64,000 nucleotides of DNA from Desulfobacteraceae bacterium 4572_130 (GTDB taxonomy: Bacteria > Desulfobacterota > Desulfobacteria > Desulfobacterales > Desulfobacteraceae), in the NCBI GenBank assembly GCA_002084425.1, contig NBLN01000014.1:1-64000 (forward strand). The letters are read 5' to 3'. Numbering within the stretch: the first letter of the stretch is position 1; each line of letters begins with the position of its first letter. The notes under the pieces were generated by a model, which did not search any database, was not told the DNA's origin, and worked only from the letters and a program-made list of their open reading frames with translations. Positions 1 to 8,984 of the stretch are shown in pieces. A program made the position numbers and the translations under genes.

Positions 1-108
1 GACTGGCTTACGTCGGCGTTTTTTGAAACACTTTGGTTTTACAAGCTATATTAACTTTTCAATCGTTTTCGTGAATAGCCGCCAGCCGGTTATTTGCGGC
101 GTTATAGA
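1..108. repeat. attC-like cassette recombination site, left end outside the window
   Basis: This GC-richer block aligns, with divergence, to the block at 434-567. Both share a GGCTTACG start, an AACTTT..CTTTTCAA-like centre, a CCGCC/CGGCGG core and a right end reading GGCGTTAT or GGCATTAT. The right end GCGGC-GTTATAG (95-108) looks like the R' end of an integron attC site. By comparison with the second copy, about 23 bp of its left arm lie outside the window. Together the two copies bracket one small ORF, as in an integron gene cassette. No integrase gene is visible. The attC assignment is an inference from shape. Confidence 0.4.
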
Positions 109-163
109 AAATATTGGAAAAGACAGAGGGCAAAAAAATAAAAATTAAAGGGTGGAGGGAATA

Positions 164-361
164 ATGAAAGTGAATATTGATGCGGTAAAAGAATCCATTG
201 AAACTCTTAAAAAAGATATTAAAGAATTAGAGTCGAAATTTGATAACTGGGATTCTAAATCAACAGCTGGTGGGAAACCACTTAGATCTATTACAGGAAG
301 AATACTTTTATCAGCACAAAGAGTTAAGAATCTCGTTAAAGACAATACATATAGCCCTTAA
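164..361 (+). CDS. small helical protein (65 aa), cassette-borne
   Basis: A 65-residue, lysine-rich, largely alpha-helical protein of unknown function. The first half is a charged heptad-like helix (residues ~3-25). The second half contains an AGGKPLRS..GR segment. I chose the ATG at 164 because a strong GGTGGAGGG ribosome-binding site ends just upstream; the ATG at 152 lies over that site. The layout (helix, then a Gly/Arg-containing stretch, then helix) loosely resembles short histone-H1-like Hc1 proteins of bacteria, but the match is too weak to name it. It is alone between two attC-like blocks (1-108 and 434-567), so it is probably the payload of a gene cassette. Confidence 0.5.
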   Translation: MKVNIDAVKESIETLKKDIKELESKFDNWDSKSTAGGKPLRSITGRILLSAQRVKNLVKDNTYSP

Positions 362-433
362 TAAAAAAACTTCCCTAAATCCAGAATTAAACTTATGTGT
401 GAAACTTAAGCATTTTAGATAAAAGGAATAAAT

Positions 434-567
434 CTATAACAATGCCCTTTCACAGCTGACCGGGCTTACGGCGCCGCTTTTTGGAAGGGTTTCAAATTAA
501 CAAACTTTGCTGTCTTTTCAAACGTTTTGGGTGTTTCCGCCCGGCGGGTGAAGGGCGGCATTATTAT
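434..567. repeat. attC-like imperfect inverted repeat downstream of the small ORF
   Basis: The left arm CTATAACAATGCCCTTTCA pairs imperfectly with the right arm TGAAGGGCGGCATTATTAT, with a few unpaired bases on one side. That asymmetric pairing is typical of integron attC sites. About 95 bp lie between the arms. It is homologous to the block at 1-108. The cassette would run from about 102 to 560. The conserved GTT of a true R' box is ATT here, so the site may be degenerate. Confidence 0.4.
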
Positions 568-715
568 GAGGTGGGACTTTAGTCCCGCAGATGTTAGCCT
601 TGTATAAGTCTTGAAAAAATGGCGAAACTAAAGTCTTGTTTTTTATTAATTTTTAATAGGCTAGGATTTTATTTTTAAAGATATAAGATAGTATATATTT
701 ATTAAATATTAATAT
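568..715. other. intergenic region upstream of recB with a short hairpin
   Basis: No gene is seen. A short palindrome GGGACTTTAGTCCC (573-586) follows the cassette site. The rest is AT-rich, with a poly-T stretch near 641-655. No convincing ribosome-binding site precedes the recB ATG at 716. recC, which normally sits next to recB, is absent here. Confidence 0.4.
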
Positions 716-3700
716 ATGAAAATTTTTGACCCATTAAACATAGAACTAAAAAAACAAGTTCTTGTTCAGGCAAGTGCAGGAACAGGAAAGACCCATACAA
801 TAACCAGTCTTTTTACAAGACTTGTATGTGAAGGTTATTTTGTGGATTCTATTCTAGTTGTAACTTTTACAGAAGCAGCTAGTGCTGAATTAAAACATAG
901 AATAAGAAATAGGCTTGTTTCTGCATTAAATTTTTTTGAAAATATAAATAAACCTAAATATTATGACAATAATGATTTTGCTTCTTATTTATTTAAAGGG
1001 TTAAAACATGATATTCAAAGGAAAAAATTAAGATTAAAAACTGCGATTGCTTGTTTTGATGAAGCATCAATTATGACTATTCATTCTTTTTGTCTTCAGA
1101 TTTTAAAAGAAAATGCTTTTGAAAGCAGAACTCTTTTTAATGTAAAATTAACTAGTGATTCTTTGTCTGTAATACGAGAAATTGTTTTTGATTTTACTAG
1201 TATTGAAATTAATAATCTTGATCCATTTTTTTTAAAATTTTTAAAGCTTAGAAATTTTAAGATAAAAAATTTTATTTCTATTCTTGAAAAGGTTTTATCA
1301 AGACCTTTTATCAACATCATTCCTAAAAATGTTTTATTTCAAGATGTTTCAAGAGAATATAAAGAAATTTCCTTAAAAATTAGTAATATTCTTAAATATC
1401 AAGAACAAGATATTATAAATATTTTTTTAACACATAAGGGAATAAACAAAAGAAGTTATTCTAAAAAAAATGTTCCTAAATGGCTTAAAAGTGCAAAAAA
1501 CCATGTTTTAAAATCTAATTATATTTTTAATATGACAGAAAAAGGAGATTCGCTTTATAAATTTACCTGTTCCAGATTAATGGAAAAGAATAAAAAAGAT
1601 ATTGATGTTCCAAAACATGATTTTTTTGATTTATGTGAAAAAATTCTTAAGCTTTCTAATATTCTTGAAAAAAATATTTTAGCAATAAAACTTAAATTTA
1701 TAAATTTTGCTGTTAAAGAGCTTAAAAAACAAAAGGAAAATCTTGGTATATGTTTTTTTGATGACCTTATAAATACTCTTGCTAATGCCCTGGAAGGTAA
1801 ACAAGGCAGAATTCTTTTATCTCAAATAAGAAAAAAGTATCTGGCAGGTTTAATTGATGAGTTCCAAGATACAGATCAGAGACAATACTCTATTTTTTCA
1901 AAAATATTTTTCAATAATTCATTATCTTCCTTTTTTATGATTGGAGATCCTAAACAGGCAATATATGGTTTTAGGGGAGGAGATATTTTTGCATATCTTA
2001 AGGCATGTAAAGACACAAATAAAAGAGTATATACTTTACAGGAAAATTGGCGGTCAGATCCTTTACTTGTAAATTCAGTAAACAAACTTTTTCTTAAAAA
2101 ACATAATCCTTTTATTTTTAAGGATATAGAATTTTATCCAGTGCAAACTCCTGAATCTGCTGAAAACAGGTTAATGAAAAATAATAAAAAAGCATCTTCT
2201 CTTCAAATTCTTTTTATCAATTCTAAAAATCAAGTTACAAATCAAGACCAAAATATAGATAAGGACAAACAAGGATTTATTAAAAAATCATGGCTTGAAA
2301 AAAATATTTCCTTGATTACAGCGCAAGATATTGCTGGTTTATTATTATCAAACTATCAACTTAAAAAGGAAAAATTATTACAAAAAATTATGCCTCAGGA
2401 TATTGCTGTTCTTGTAAGAACTAATATTCAGGCAGAAAATATAAATAAAGCTCTTGGGGAACTTGGTATTCCATCTTGTCTTTTAAAAACAAGTTCTGTG
2501 TTTGATTCAAAGGAAGCCCAAGATATTGCAGATTTTTTATGTGCAGTTCTTGAACCTGAGAATTTAGGATTTTTAAGGGCAAGTCTTACAAGTAATCTTT
2601 TTGGTTTTTTGGGAAATGATATTTTAAATCTTAATCAAGACAAAGATTTTTTAAATAAATTACAGGAATTATTTAGAAACTTTAAAGATATATGGGAACA
2701 AAAAGGTTTTTCCATAATGATTCAAAAAATGTTTCATTCTAATGAAGCTTTGTCAGAAACAAAAGATTGTATAAACCAGAGAAGTCTTACAAATTATTAT
2801 CATATTGCAGAACTTGTTTCTCATGCAGAAATTTTAAATCATTTTTCTCCACCTTTGCTTTTAAAATGGTTTATTAATCAACAAAATCCTGAAATGCGTG
2901 AAGAATATTCAGATGAATTAAGACTTGAAAACGATAAAAAGGGAGTTGCAATTGTAACTATTCATAAAAGTAAAGGATTAGAATATCCTATTGTTTATCT
3001 TCCTTATATGTGGGAGGGAAATTCTAATTTGTCAAAACAGGATTATGCTTTTTTTCATGATCATAATAATATGGAAACTCTTGATTTGGGTTCTGAAAAA
3101 AAAGAGTCTTCAAAAAAACAGGCTTTATTGGAACAACAAGCTGAAGATACAAGAATTTTGTATGTTGCTATTACAAGAGCAGCGTGTTTTTGCAAGATTT
3201 TCTGGGGGTGTTTTAAATCAGTTGAGAATTCTGCTTTAGGAAGAATTTTACATAATAATGGTGATTTTTCTGAAAAAATTATGATGAATGATATTAGGCA
3301 GTTACAACAACAAACAAACAATGGTATTACTCTGGAAATTTATGAACCTTTAACAAATTTTTTGTTTTTAGATAATTTAAATACAAAAAAAGAAAAATTT
3401 AAAAATAAAAAATTTACAATGGATATTGTTCAAGACTGGAGATTTTCAAGTTTTTCCCAGATTTCAGCAACTTCAGAAATTTCAATAATTAAGAATACAA
3501 TGGAAAATGAATTTTTTAATAAAACTGATAATATAAATTTACCAGATAAGGAAATTAAAAATTTGTCTGATTTAAATTTTGTTTCATCTGGTTCTGAAAT
3601 AACTCTTATTGATTTTCCAAGAGGTGCTGAAGCAGGAGATTTTTTCCATAATATATTTGAAAATCTTGATTTTCAGGCACAGGAAGATGAGATAATAGAG

Positions 3701-4354
3701 CTTGTTAAATCTAGGCTTATTAAATTTGGATTAGAAAAAAATAAATGGATTAATTGTGTTAAAAAATCATTCTTAGAAATTATTAATACTCAACTTTTAA
3801 AAAATCATTCTGATTTTTTAGGGAGTGATTTTTCTTTAAGGCAAATAAAAAATGATTATAGATTTAATGAAATGGAATTTCTTTTTCCCTTTAAATCAAT
3901 TTTAAAACAAGTTTTTGCAGATGTTTTTAAAAAATATATGAATAATCCTGTGGCAGATATGTATGCACAAAAAATTTTAAATCTGGAGCTTAATTCTTTT
4001 AAGGGATATATGAAGGGCTTTATAGACCTTGTTTTTAGGTTTCAAAATAAATGGTATATTGTGGATTATAAATCAAATTTTCTTGGTAATATTTATGGTG
4101 ATTATTCTGATGATGCCATAAATAATGCCATGATGGAGCATCATTATTTTCTTCAATATCATATTTATGTAATTGCCCTTTATAAATATCTTAAATTTAG
4201 AATTAAAGATTATAATTATAATACTGATTTTGGAGGAGTGTTATATTTGTTTATACGGGGAATGCATCCAAAATGTGAAAAGGATTTTGGAATTTTTTAT
4301 GATAAACCATGCTTTACTTTAATAGAAAAGCTTTTAAAATCATTTGATAAATAA
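716..4354 (+). CDS. recB: RecB-like exodeoxyribonuclease V beta subunit (UvrD-type helicase plus nuclease)
   Basis: A 1212-residue superfamily 1A DNA helicase-nuclease. In the RecBCD family this subunit unwinds and degrades double-stranded DNA ends and loads RecA for repair. Visible motifs are Walker A QASAGTGKT near residues 18-26, the AFTEAA-like motif Ia (VTFTEAASAELK), DEFQDTD (motif II, ~380-390), GDPKQAIYGFRGGD (motif III), the TIHKSKGLEYP motif (~745) and VAITRA (motif VI). The C-terminal nuclease is present: GFIDLVF followed by YIVDYKSN (~1100-1130) carries the Asp/Asp/Lys of the RecB nuclease. Length fits E. coli RecB (1180). It stands alone: no recC upstream and no recD downstream within the window, so its partners must lie elsewhere. 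Confidence 0.93.
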   Translation: MKIFDPLNIELKKQVLVQASAGTGKTHTITSLFTRLVCEGYFVDSILVVTFTEAASAELKHRIRNRLVSALNFFENINKPKYYDNNDFASYLFKGLKHDIQRKKLRLKTAIACFDEASIMTIHSFCLQILKENAFESRTLFNVKLTSDSLSVIREIVFDFTSIEINNLDPFFLKFLKLRNFKIKNFISILEKVLSRPFINIIPKNVLFQDVSREYKEISLKISNILKYQEQDIINIFLTHKGINKRSYSKKNVPKWLKSAKNHVLKSNYIFNMTEKGDSLYKFTCSRLMEKNKKDIDVPKHDFFDLCEKILKLSNILEKNILAIKLKFINFAVKELKKQKENLGICFFDDLINTLANALEGKQGRILLSQIRKKYLAGLIDEFQDTDQRQYSIFSKIFFNNSLSSFFMIGDPKQAIYGFRGGDIFAYLKACKDTNKRVYTLQENWRSDPLLVNSVNKLFLKKHNPFIFKDIEFYPVQTPESAENRLMKNNKKASSLQILFINSKNQVTNQDQNIDKDKQGFIKKSWLEKNISLITAQDIAGLLLSNYQLKKEKLLQKIMPQDIAVLVRTNIQAENINKALGELGIPSCLLKTSSVFDSKEAQDIADFLCAVLEPENLGFLRASLTSNLFGFLGNDILNLNQDKDFLNKLQELFRNFKDIWEQKGFSIMIQKMFHSNEALSETKDCINQRSLTNYYHIAELVSHAEILNHFSPPLLLKWFINQQNPEMREEYSDELRLENDKKGVAIVTIHKSKGLEYPIVYLPYMWEGNSNLSKQDYAFFHDHNNMETLDLGSEKKESSKKQALLEQQAEDTRILYVAITRAACFCKIFWGCFKSVENSALGRILHNNGDFSEKIMMNDIRQLQQQTNNGITLEIYEPLTNFLFLDNLNTKKEKFKNKKFTMDIVQDWRFSSFSQISATSEISIIKNTMENEFFNKTDNINLPDKEIKNLSDLNFVSSGSEITLIDFPRGAEAGDFFHNIFENLDFQAQEDEIIELVKSRLIKFGLEKNKWINCVKKSFLEIINTQLLKNHSDFLGSDFSLRQIKNDYRFNEMEFLFPFKSILKQVFADVFKKYMNNPVADMYAQKILNLELNSFKGYMKGFIDLVFRFQNKWYIVDYKSNFLGNIYGDYSDDAINNAMMEHHYFLQYHIYVIALYKYLKFRIKDYNYNTDFGGVLYLFIRGMHPKCEKDFGIFYDKPCFTLIEKLLKSFDK

Positions 4355-4550
4355 TGGTTAATTAAATTGTCTAGGACTTAGAAAATGGAATAAATATCAG
4401 CATAAAGTCCAACTAATAAAAAAAAATTTAACATAGAAAGTAAAATTAGTTAATTAAAATAATTATTTCAATTAGTTACATCTCTTGCATTCTATCTTAT
4501 TGTTTTAAAGCCTTAAAGTTCAGTAATACAAAACAGGAGTTTATAAAAAA

Positions 4551-5135
4551 ATGATATGCCGGGAAAAAATCAGGTATCATAAAAATTTAAAAAATGCTTT
4601 GGAAAATGCTGTTCATCCAAAGGAGCCAGAGAATCATCTACTCCAGCCGACAAGTGTTATTGCTTTGATATACTTTAAAAAAGAATCACATCTTATTTTT
4701 ATTCAAAAAGCTGATATAAAAGGATATCCATGGAGAAATCAAATAGCATTTCCAGGAGGGCATAGTGACCTTAAGGACACAAACAGACAGGAAACAGCTA
4801 TTAGAGAACTTAGAGAAGAAATGGGCATTTCAGATAAGGATCTAGATGTAGTTGGGTCCCTGGGACATTTTCAAACAATTAATAATAAAGGTATTCAAGC
4901 TTTTCTAGGAATTTGGAATAAAAAACAGGAAATTTTATATGATACTAGAGAAATTTCAAAAATTTTTTATATACCTGTAAATTATTTAATAAAAGTCCAT
5001 AAAAAAAAGAATTTTAAAAACAGAATTCCTGATATCTATGAGTTAACATATCCATATAAGGATATTGTTATTTGGGGTGTTACAGCTAAAATCACACATC
5101 ATTTTATAGAAATTATTAGAAATTTATCTATATAA
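4551..5135 (+). CDS. Nudix hydrolase, CoA pyrophosphatase (NudL) type
   Basis: 194 residues. Nudix enzymes hydrolyse nucleoside diphosphates linked to another group; the NudL group acts on coenzyme A and acyl-CoA. The pattern HLIFIQKA..YPWRNQIAFPGG resembles the NudL signature (LL..R...L..H.GQ..FPGG). It is followed by a Nudix box with ETAIRELREEMGI supplying the metal-binding glutamates. The start ATG is preceded by a CAGGAG ribosome-binding site 11 nt upstream. It stands alone between recB and the convergent nadA gene. The CoA specificity is inferred from the motif; another substrate is possible. Confidence 0.8.
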   Translation: MICREKIRYHKNLKNALENAVHPKEPENHLLQPTSVIALIYFKKESHLIFIQKADIKGYPWRNQIAFPGGHSDLKDTNRQETAIRELREEMGISDKDLDVVGSLGHFQTINNKGIQAFLGIWNKKQEILYDTREISKIFYIPVNYLIKVHKKKNFKNRIPDIYELTYPYKDIVIWGVTAKITHHFIEIIRNLSI

Positions 5136-5262
5136 TAATTTTCAACTATTTTTTAATTCCTGCTTTTTTTACAAAATAACTAAACAATAAATGTTTACAA
5201 TCCTATCAGAATCCCATCAGCTATTTGGCCAATTAATCTTATGGTAAAAAGTTATGGGTTTT

Positions 5263-6297
5263 TCAAAGTGCAAGCATTCTGTCTAAAGCAAGTTTAGCCT
5301 GTTTTTTTATTGTATCTTTAATATCAATAATATTTGTTTTTCCAATGTTTTCTAATGTATGCAAAAGATTTGTAAGATTTATTTTAAACATATTAGGACA
5401 AAGAGAATTTTTTAAAGGCATAATTGTTTTATCATTATGTTCAAGTTCAAGCCTTTTAATAAGATTTATTTCTGTTCCTATAATAATTGTGGAACCTTTT
5501 GGGGCATTTTTTACATAATTTACAATAAAACTTGTGGAACCAACAGCATCAGATAATCCAACAACATCTTCAGTGCATTCTGGATGAACAATAATTTTTG
5601 CTGTGGGATATTTTTTTCTCATATCTTTAATTTCTTTTGCCTGAAATGTTGTATGAACCAGACAATATCCCTTCCAAAGTATGACTTTTGCATTTTTTAT
5701 ATTTTGTTTTGAGTTTCCTCCAAAGGGCTTTTCAGGATCCCAGACAATCATTTCATTTTTTGGAATATTTAAGGCATTACCTGTATTTCGTCCAAGATGC
5801 TCATCTGGAAAGAAAAAGATTTTTTCTCCTTGTTTAAAAGCCCATTTAAATGCTTTTAAAGCATTTGATGATGTGCATATAATTCCATTTTTGCTGCCGC
5901 AATGTGCTTTTATATGGGCATCTGAATTCATATAAACAAGTGGTATGATTTTTTTTTCCTTAACAACACTTATAATTTCAGTCCATGCTTTTTCAAGCAA
6001 ATCTGCATTAGCCATATCTGCCATCCAGCAACCTGCATTAACATCAGGTATTTGCACAATCTGATGTGACTTAGCAAGAATTGCTGCACTTTCAGCCATA
6101 AAATGTACTCCACAAAAAACTATGTATTGGGCATTTTTATCTTTTGCTGCCTGTGCTGATAAGGCAAAAGAATCTCCACTAAAATCACCAAGGTCAATAA
6201 TTTCTTTTATTTGATAATGGTGGGTTAGAATAATAAGTTTTTTACCAAGTTCTTTTTTTCTTTTTTTTATTTTATCTATAAGCTGTTTGGTTTCCAT
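5263..6297 (-). CDS. nadA: quinolinate synthase (NadA)
   Basis: 344 residues. It condenses iminoaspartate with dihydroxyacetone phosphate to quinolinate in de novo NAD biosynthesis, using an oxygen-sensitive [4Fe-4S] cluster. Family landmarks are LTHHYQ near the N terminus, FCGVHFMAESA (first Cys), CGSKNGIICTSSNA (second Cys region), FPDEHLGRNTG, and HPECTEDV (third Cys) followed by GSTSFIV. Three cysteines bind the cluster in this family. It is 9 bp downstream of a NifS-type cysteine desulfurase and probably co-transcribed with it. That pairing recurs where a dedicated desulfurase matures the NadA cluster. nadB and nadC are not here. Confidence 0.95.
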   Translation of the reverse strand: METKQLIDKIKKRKKELGKKLIILTHHYQIKEIIDLGDFSGDSFALSAQAAKDKNAQYIVFCGVHFMAESAAILAKSHQIVQIPDVNAGCWMADMANADLLEKAWTEIISVVKEKKIIPLVYMNSDAHIKAHCGSKNGIICTSSNALKAFKWAFKQGEKIFFFPDEHLGRNTGNALNIPKNEMIVWDPEKPFGGNSKQNIKNAKVILWKGYCLVHTTFQAKEIKDMRKKYPTAKIIVHPECTEDVVGLSDAVGSTSFIVNYVKNAPKGSTIIIGTEINLIKRLELEHNDKTIMPLKNSLCPNMFKINLTNLLHTLENIGKTNIIDIKDTIKKQAKLALDRMLAL

Positions 6298-6306
6298 TAT
6301 ATAAAA

Positions 6307-7455
6307 TTAATACTCCTTTTTTCTTAATTTTTGAATTACAGCTATCATAGTGGTGATAATATAATCTATTTCTTTTTTTGTATTATAGCGGGATAAGGAA
6401 AAACGAATAGTTCCAGCACCTGATTTAAAAGGTGTTTTCATAGCCATAAGCACATGGGAAATTTTAACACACTCTGATGTACAGGCAGAACCAGAAGATG
6501 CACAGATTTTTTTCTTATCTAACAAAGATAGAATTGATTCTGCTCTTACACCATCAAATCCAATAGATAAAGTGTTTGAAAGTCTTTTGTCAAGGTCACC
6601 ATTTACTGAGGAGCCTGAAATTTTTTCAAGGAGCTGGCTCTCAAGATAATCTCGAAGTTTCCTGACTTTGTTATTCATAATAGGCAATTCTTTTCTAGCA
6701 ATTTCACAGGCTTTCCCAAGTCCAATAATAGATGCAGTATTTTCTGTACCACCTCTTTGTCCATTTTCCTGGGATCCACCAATTAATAAAGAAGAAATTT
6801 TAAATCCTTTTTTCACATAAAGAGCCCCAACTCCCTTGGGAGCATGGAATTTATGCCCGGAAATAGACAACATATCAATGCTGACTTTTTTAACATCTAT
6901 GGCAACCTTTCCTGCTGCCTGAACTGCATCTGTATGAAATAAAATACCTTTTTCTCTGGCTTTTTCTGCAATTTCCTTAATAGGAAACAATACACCTGTT
7001 TCATTATTTGCCCACATTAATGAAATAAGAGCAGTATTATTAGATATACTGCTATAAAGCAAATCAAGGTCTAATAGTCCTTTTTTATTTACTGGAACAA
7101 AGGTAATTTCATAACCTTTTGTTTTTTCAAGATATGTGCAAACCTTTGAAATGGCAGGATGTTCAACACTGGATGTAATAATATGTTTTTTTTCAGGAAA
7201 TGCTTTTATGGCAGAATAAATAGCTGTATTATCACTTTCTGTGCCGCAGCTTGTAAAAATAATTTCTTTAGGTTCAGCATTTATTAAATCAGCTACCCTT
7301 TGTCTTGCCTGTTTTATTTTTTTGTCAACTTGTTTAGCAAACCCATATGTTGAAGAAGGATTACCATATAACTCTCCTAAAAAAGGAAGCATTTCCTGTA
7401 TAACTTCATCAGCAACTTTTGTGGTTGCATTGTTGTCTATATATATAATTTTCAT
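6307..7455 (-). CDS. nifS: cysteine desulfurase, NifS/IscS family
   Basis: PLP-dependent enzyme (382 residues from the chosen start) that takes sulfur from cysteine to an active-site Cys persulfide for Fe-S cluster assembly. The N terminus IYIDNNATTK is characteristic. SGHKFHAPKG carries the PLP-binding Lys, and the loop SSGSACTS carries the catalytic Cys. I chose the ATG at 7455, which has AAAGAG upstream and begins MKIIYIDNNATT, over an upstream ATG at 7482 that adds nine unconserved residues. No iscU/nifU follows; nadA does, so it probably supplies sulfur for the NadA cluster. nifS is a family-level symbol here. Confidence 0.92.
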   Translation of the reverse strand: MKIIYIDNNATTKVADEVIQEMLPFLGELYGNPSSTYGFAKQVDKKIKQARQRVADLINAEPKEIIFTSCGTESDNTAIYSAIKAFPEKKHIITSSVEHPAISKVCTYLEKTKGYEITFVPVNKKGLLDLDLLYSSISNNTALISLMWANNETGVLFPIKEIAEKAREKGILFHTDAVQAAGKVAIDVKKVSIDMLSISGHKFHAPKGVGALYVKKGFKISSLLIGGSQENGQRGGTENTASIIGLGKACEIARKELPIMNNKVRKLRDYLESQLLEKISGSSVNGDLDKRLSNTLSIGFDGVRAESILSLLDKKKICASSGSACTSECVKISHVLMAMKTPFKSGAGTIRFSLSRYNTKKEIDYIITTMIAVIQKLRKKEY

Positions 7456-7637
7456 TATTTTATTACTCTTTAATAGCGTCATAAAAAAATTTTGATCCTA
7501 TGTATAATAGACTGATCACAGAATTAAAAAAGACAACGCTTTAAAATATAATATATAAACATTATTTCTTACCGTATTATATATTATAATTAAACATATC
7601 TGATTGTGCATTAAGCAAGAATCTATACAATGCCTTG

Positions 7638-8984
7638 TTAGCTTTCTTTAATCGCTTTTTCAATAATTTCATCAATCTTGTTTCTTTCGTTTTCAATCTT
7701 TCTTTTTATTTCTTCTTGCTTGTTTAATTCTGCTTTGATTTCATTAACAATTTTTTTTTGTTTTCTTAAGTCAGGAATAGGAATTTTAATGTTTTCGACC
7801 ATTGGAGTTGTTAATTGAGCAATTGTGTTTCCACTTTTTTCAATATTTTGAAAATTTATAACATTTGCTAAGTATTCATTTAGTATAAATTTTTTAATAG
7901 GAATCACAGAAATTAATCTTACTATTGGAAAATAACTTTCATTTCTTGCTACGGCAAAGCCAATTGTTCCTCTTGCTGAAATGGTGATAGCTTTTTCTTT
8001 TACTCTTGCTTTTTTAAAATATGCAATAAATCCAAATTTTTCTTTTCCATTTGAGAAAATAGGATATTGATATATTTCATTTTTTTCATCTGAAAAATCT
8101 TTTGGCATATCACCACCAGCAAAAATACTTTTAGCAATGCTTTTTATTTTAAAATATTTTACATTAGGTATTTGGAAATTTATTTTATTACTTAGGCTTG
8201 TAGAAACATTAAATTTTAAATTATTAGTTTTACTAATAATAGAAAAATTAACTTCAAAGAACTTTTCTTTTTTACTTTTCTCGAACTTCTCTAAATCAAA
8301 CCCAAACTCTCTGGCAAAAACTTTATTGATAATTTTTTGTGGTGGTGTGATTTGTGCTTTTAGTTTTTTGATTTTTTTTTCAATAGGTTTTATTTGAGCA
8401 ACGATTTTGTCTTGTTTTAGTTTTGGAATTAAAGGTATTTTGATTTTACTTACATCTGAAGGACTAATATTTTGCTGACCTTTCCCCATAGAATCAATTT
8501 GTATTTGGAATTGAAAAGAATATAGCTTAGTTAAATAATAATAGAATTTACAATTAATTTTTTCGTCTTTTGCTCGTAAAATTCCGACTCTTTGATTTAA
8601 TAAAACTTTTTTATTTAACTCATCAATAAAGCAAGTTTTTCCAATAGTTGCACCTGTTAAAGCTATTACTATATCTTTGTTTTTTACTTTGTATCTTTTA
8701 TATTTTTCAAAATATTCTTCTGGCAAAAAAACCATACTATCAAAACAAACATCTCCACTATTGTTAAAGTCTCCAATTCGCAATAATTTTACACCATCTT
8801 TTTCATAGTATTCACTTTTAAACGCATATCCAGTAAAAACATCAAAATTGTAAAAAATTCTGCTTTTTAAAATATATTTTTCTTTTTTAACTTGCTTATT
8901 TAAAAAGTGGTATTTATAGCTACCATAAAGATAATGTTTACTTGCTAATTCTGCAAAATCTATTGTAAAAGTTTTTAATCCCAT
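7638..8984 (-). CDS. hsdS: specificity subunit (HsdS-like) of a BcgI-type restriction-modification system
   Basis: 448 residues with two target-recognition domains (about 5-200 and 250-420). Each is followed by a Lys/Glu-rich helical spacer (KIVAQIKPIEKKIKKLKAQ and a C-terminal KIVNEIKAELNKQEEIKRK segment), the standard HsdS plan for a bipartite DNA target. Type I S motifs such as LTGATIGKTCFI, LLNQRVGILRA and the QQNISPSDVSKIKIPLIP stretch are clear. It overlaps the end of the methylase-nuclease gene by 10 bp, so the two are translationally coupled. It should set the DNA sequence recognised by that partner. The actual target cannot be read from sequence. Confidence 0.9.
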   Translation of the reverse strand: MGLKTFTIDFAELASKHYLYGSYKYHFLNKQVKKEKYILKSRIFYNFDVFTGYAFKSEYYEKDGVKLLRIGDFNNSGDVCFDSMVFLPEEYFEKYKRYKVKNKDIVIALTGATIGKTCFIDELNKKVLLNQRVGILRAKDEKINCKFYYYLTKLYSFQFQIQIDSMGKGQQNISPSDVSKIKIPLIPKLKQDKIVAQIKPIEKKIKKLKAQITPPQKIINKVFAREFGFDLEKFEKSKKEKFFEVNFSIISKTNNLKFNVSTSLSNKINFQIPNVKYFKIKSIAKSIFAGGDMPKDFSDEKNEIYQYPIFSNGKEKFGFIAYFKKARVKEKAITISARGTIGFAVARNESYFPIVRLISVIPIKKFILNEYLANVINFQNIEKSGNTIAQLTTPMVENIKIPIPDLRKQKKIVNEIKAELNKQEEIKRKIENERNKIDEIIEKAIKES

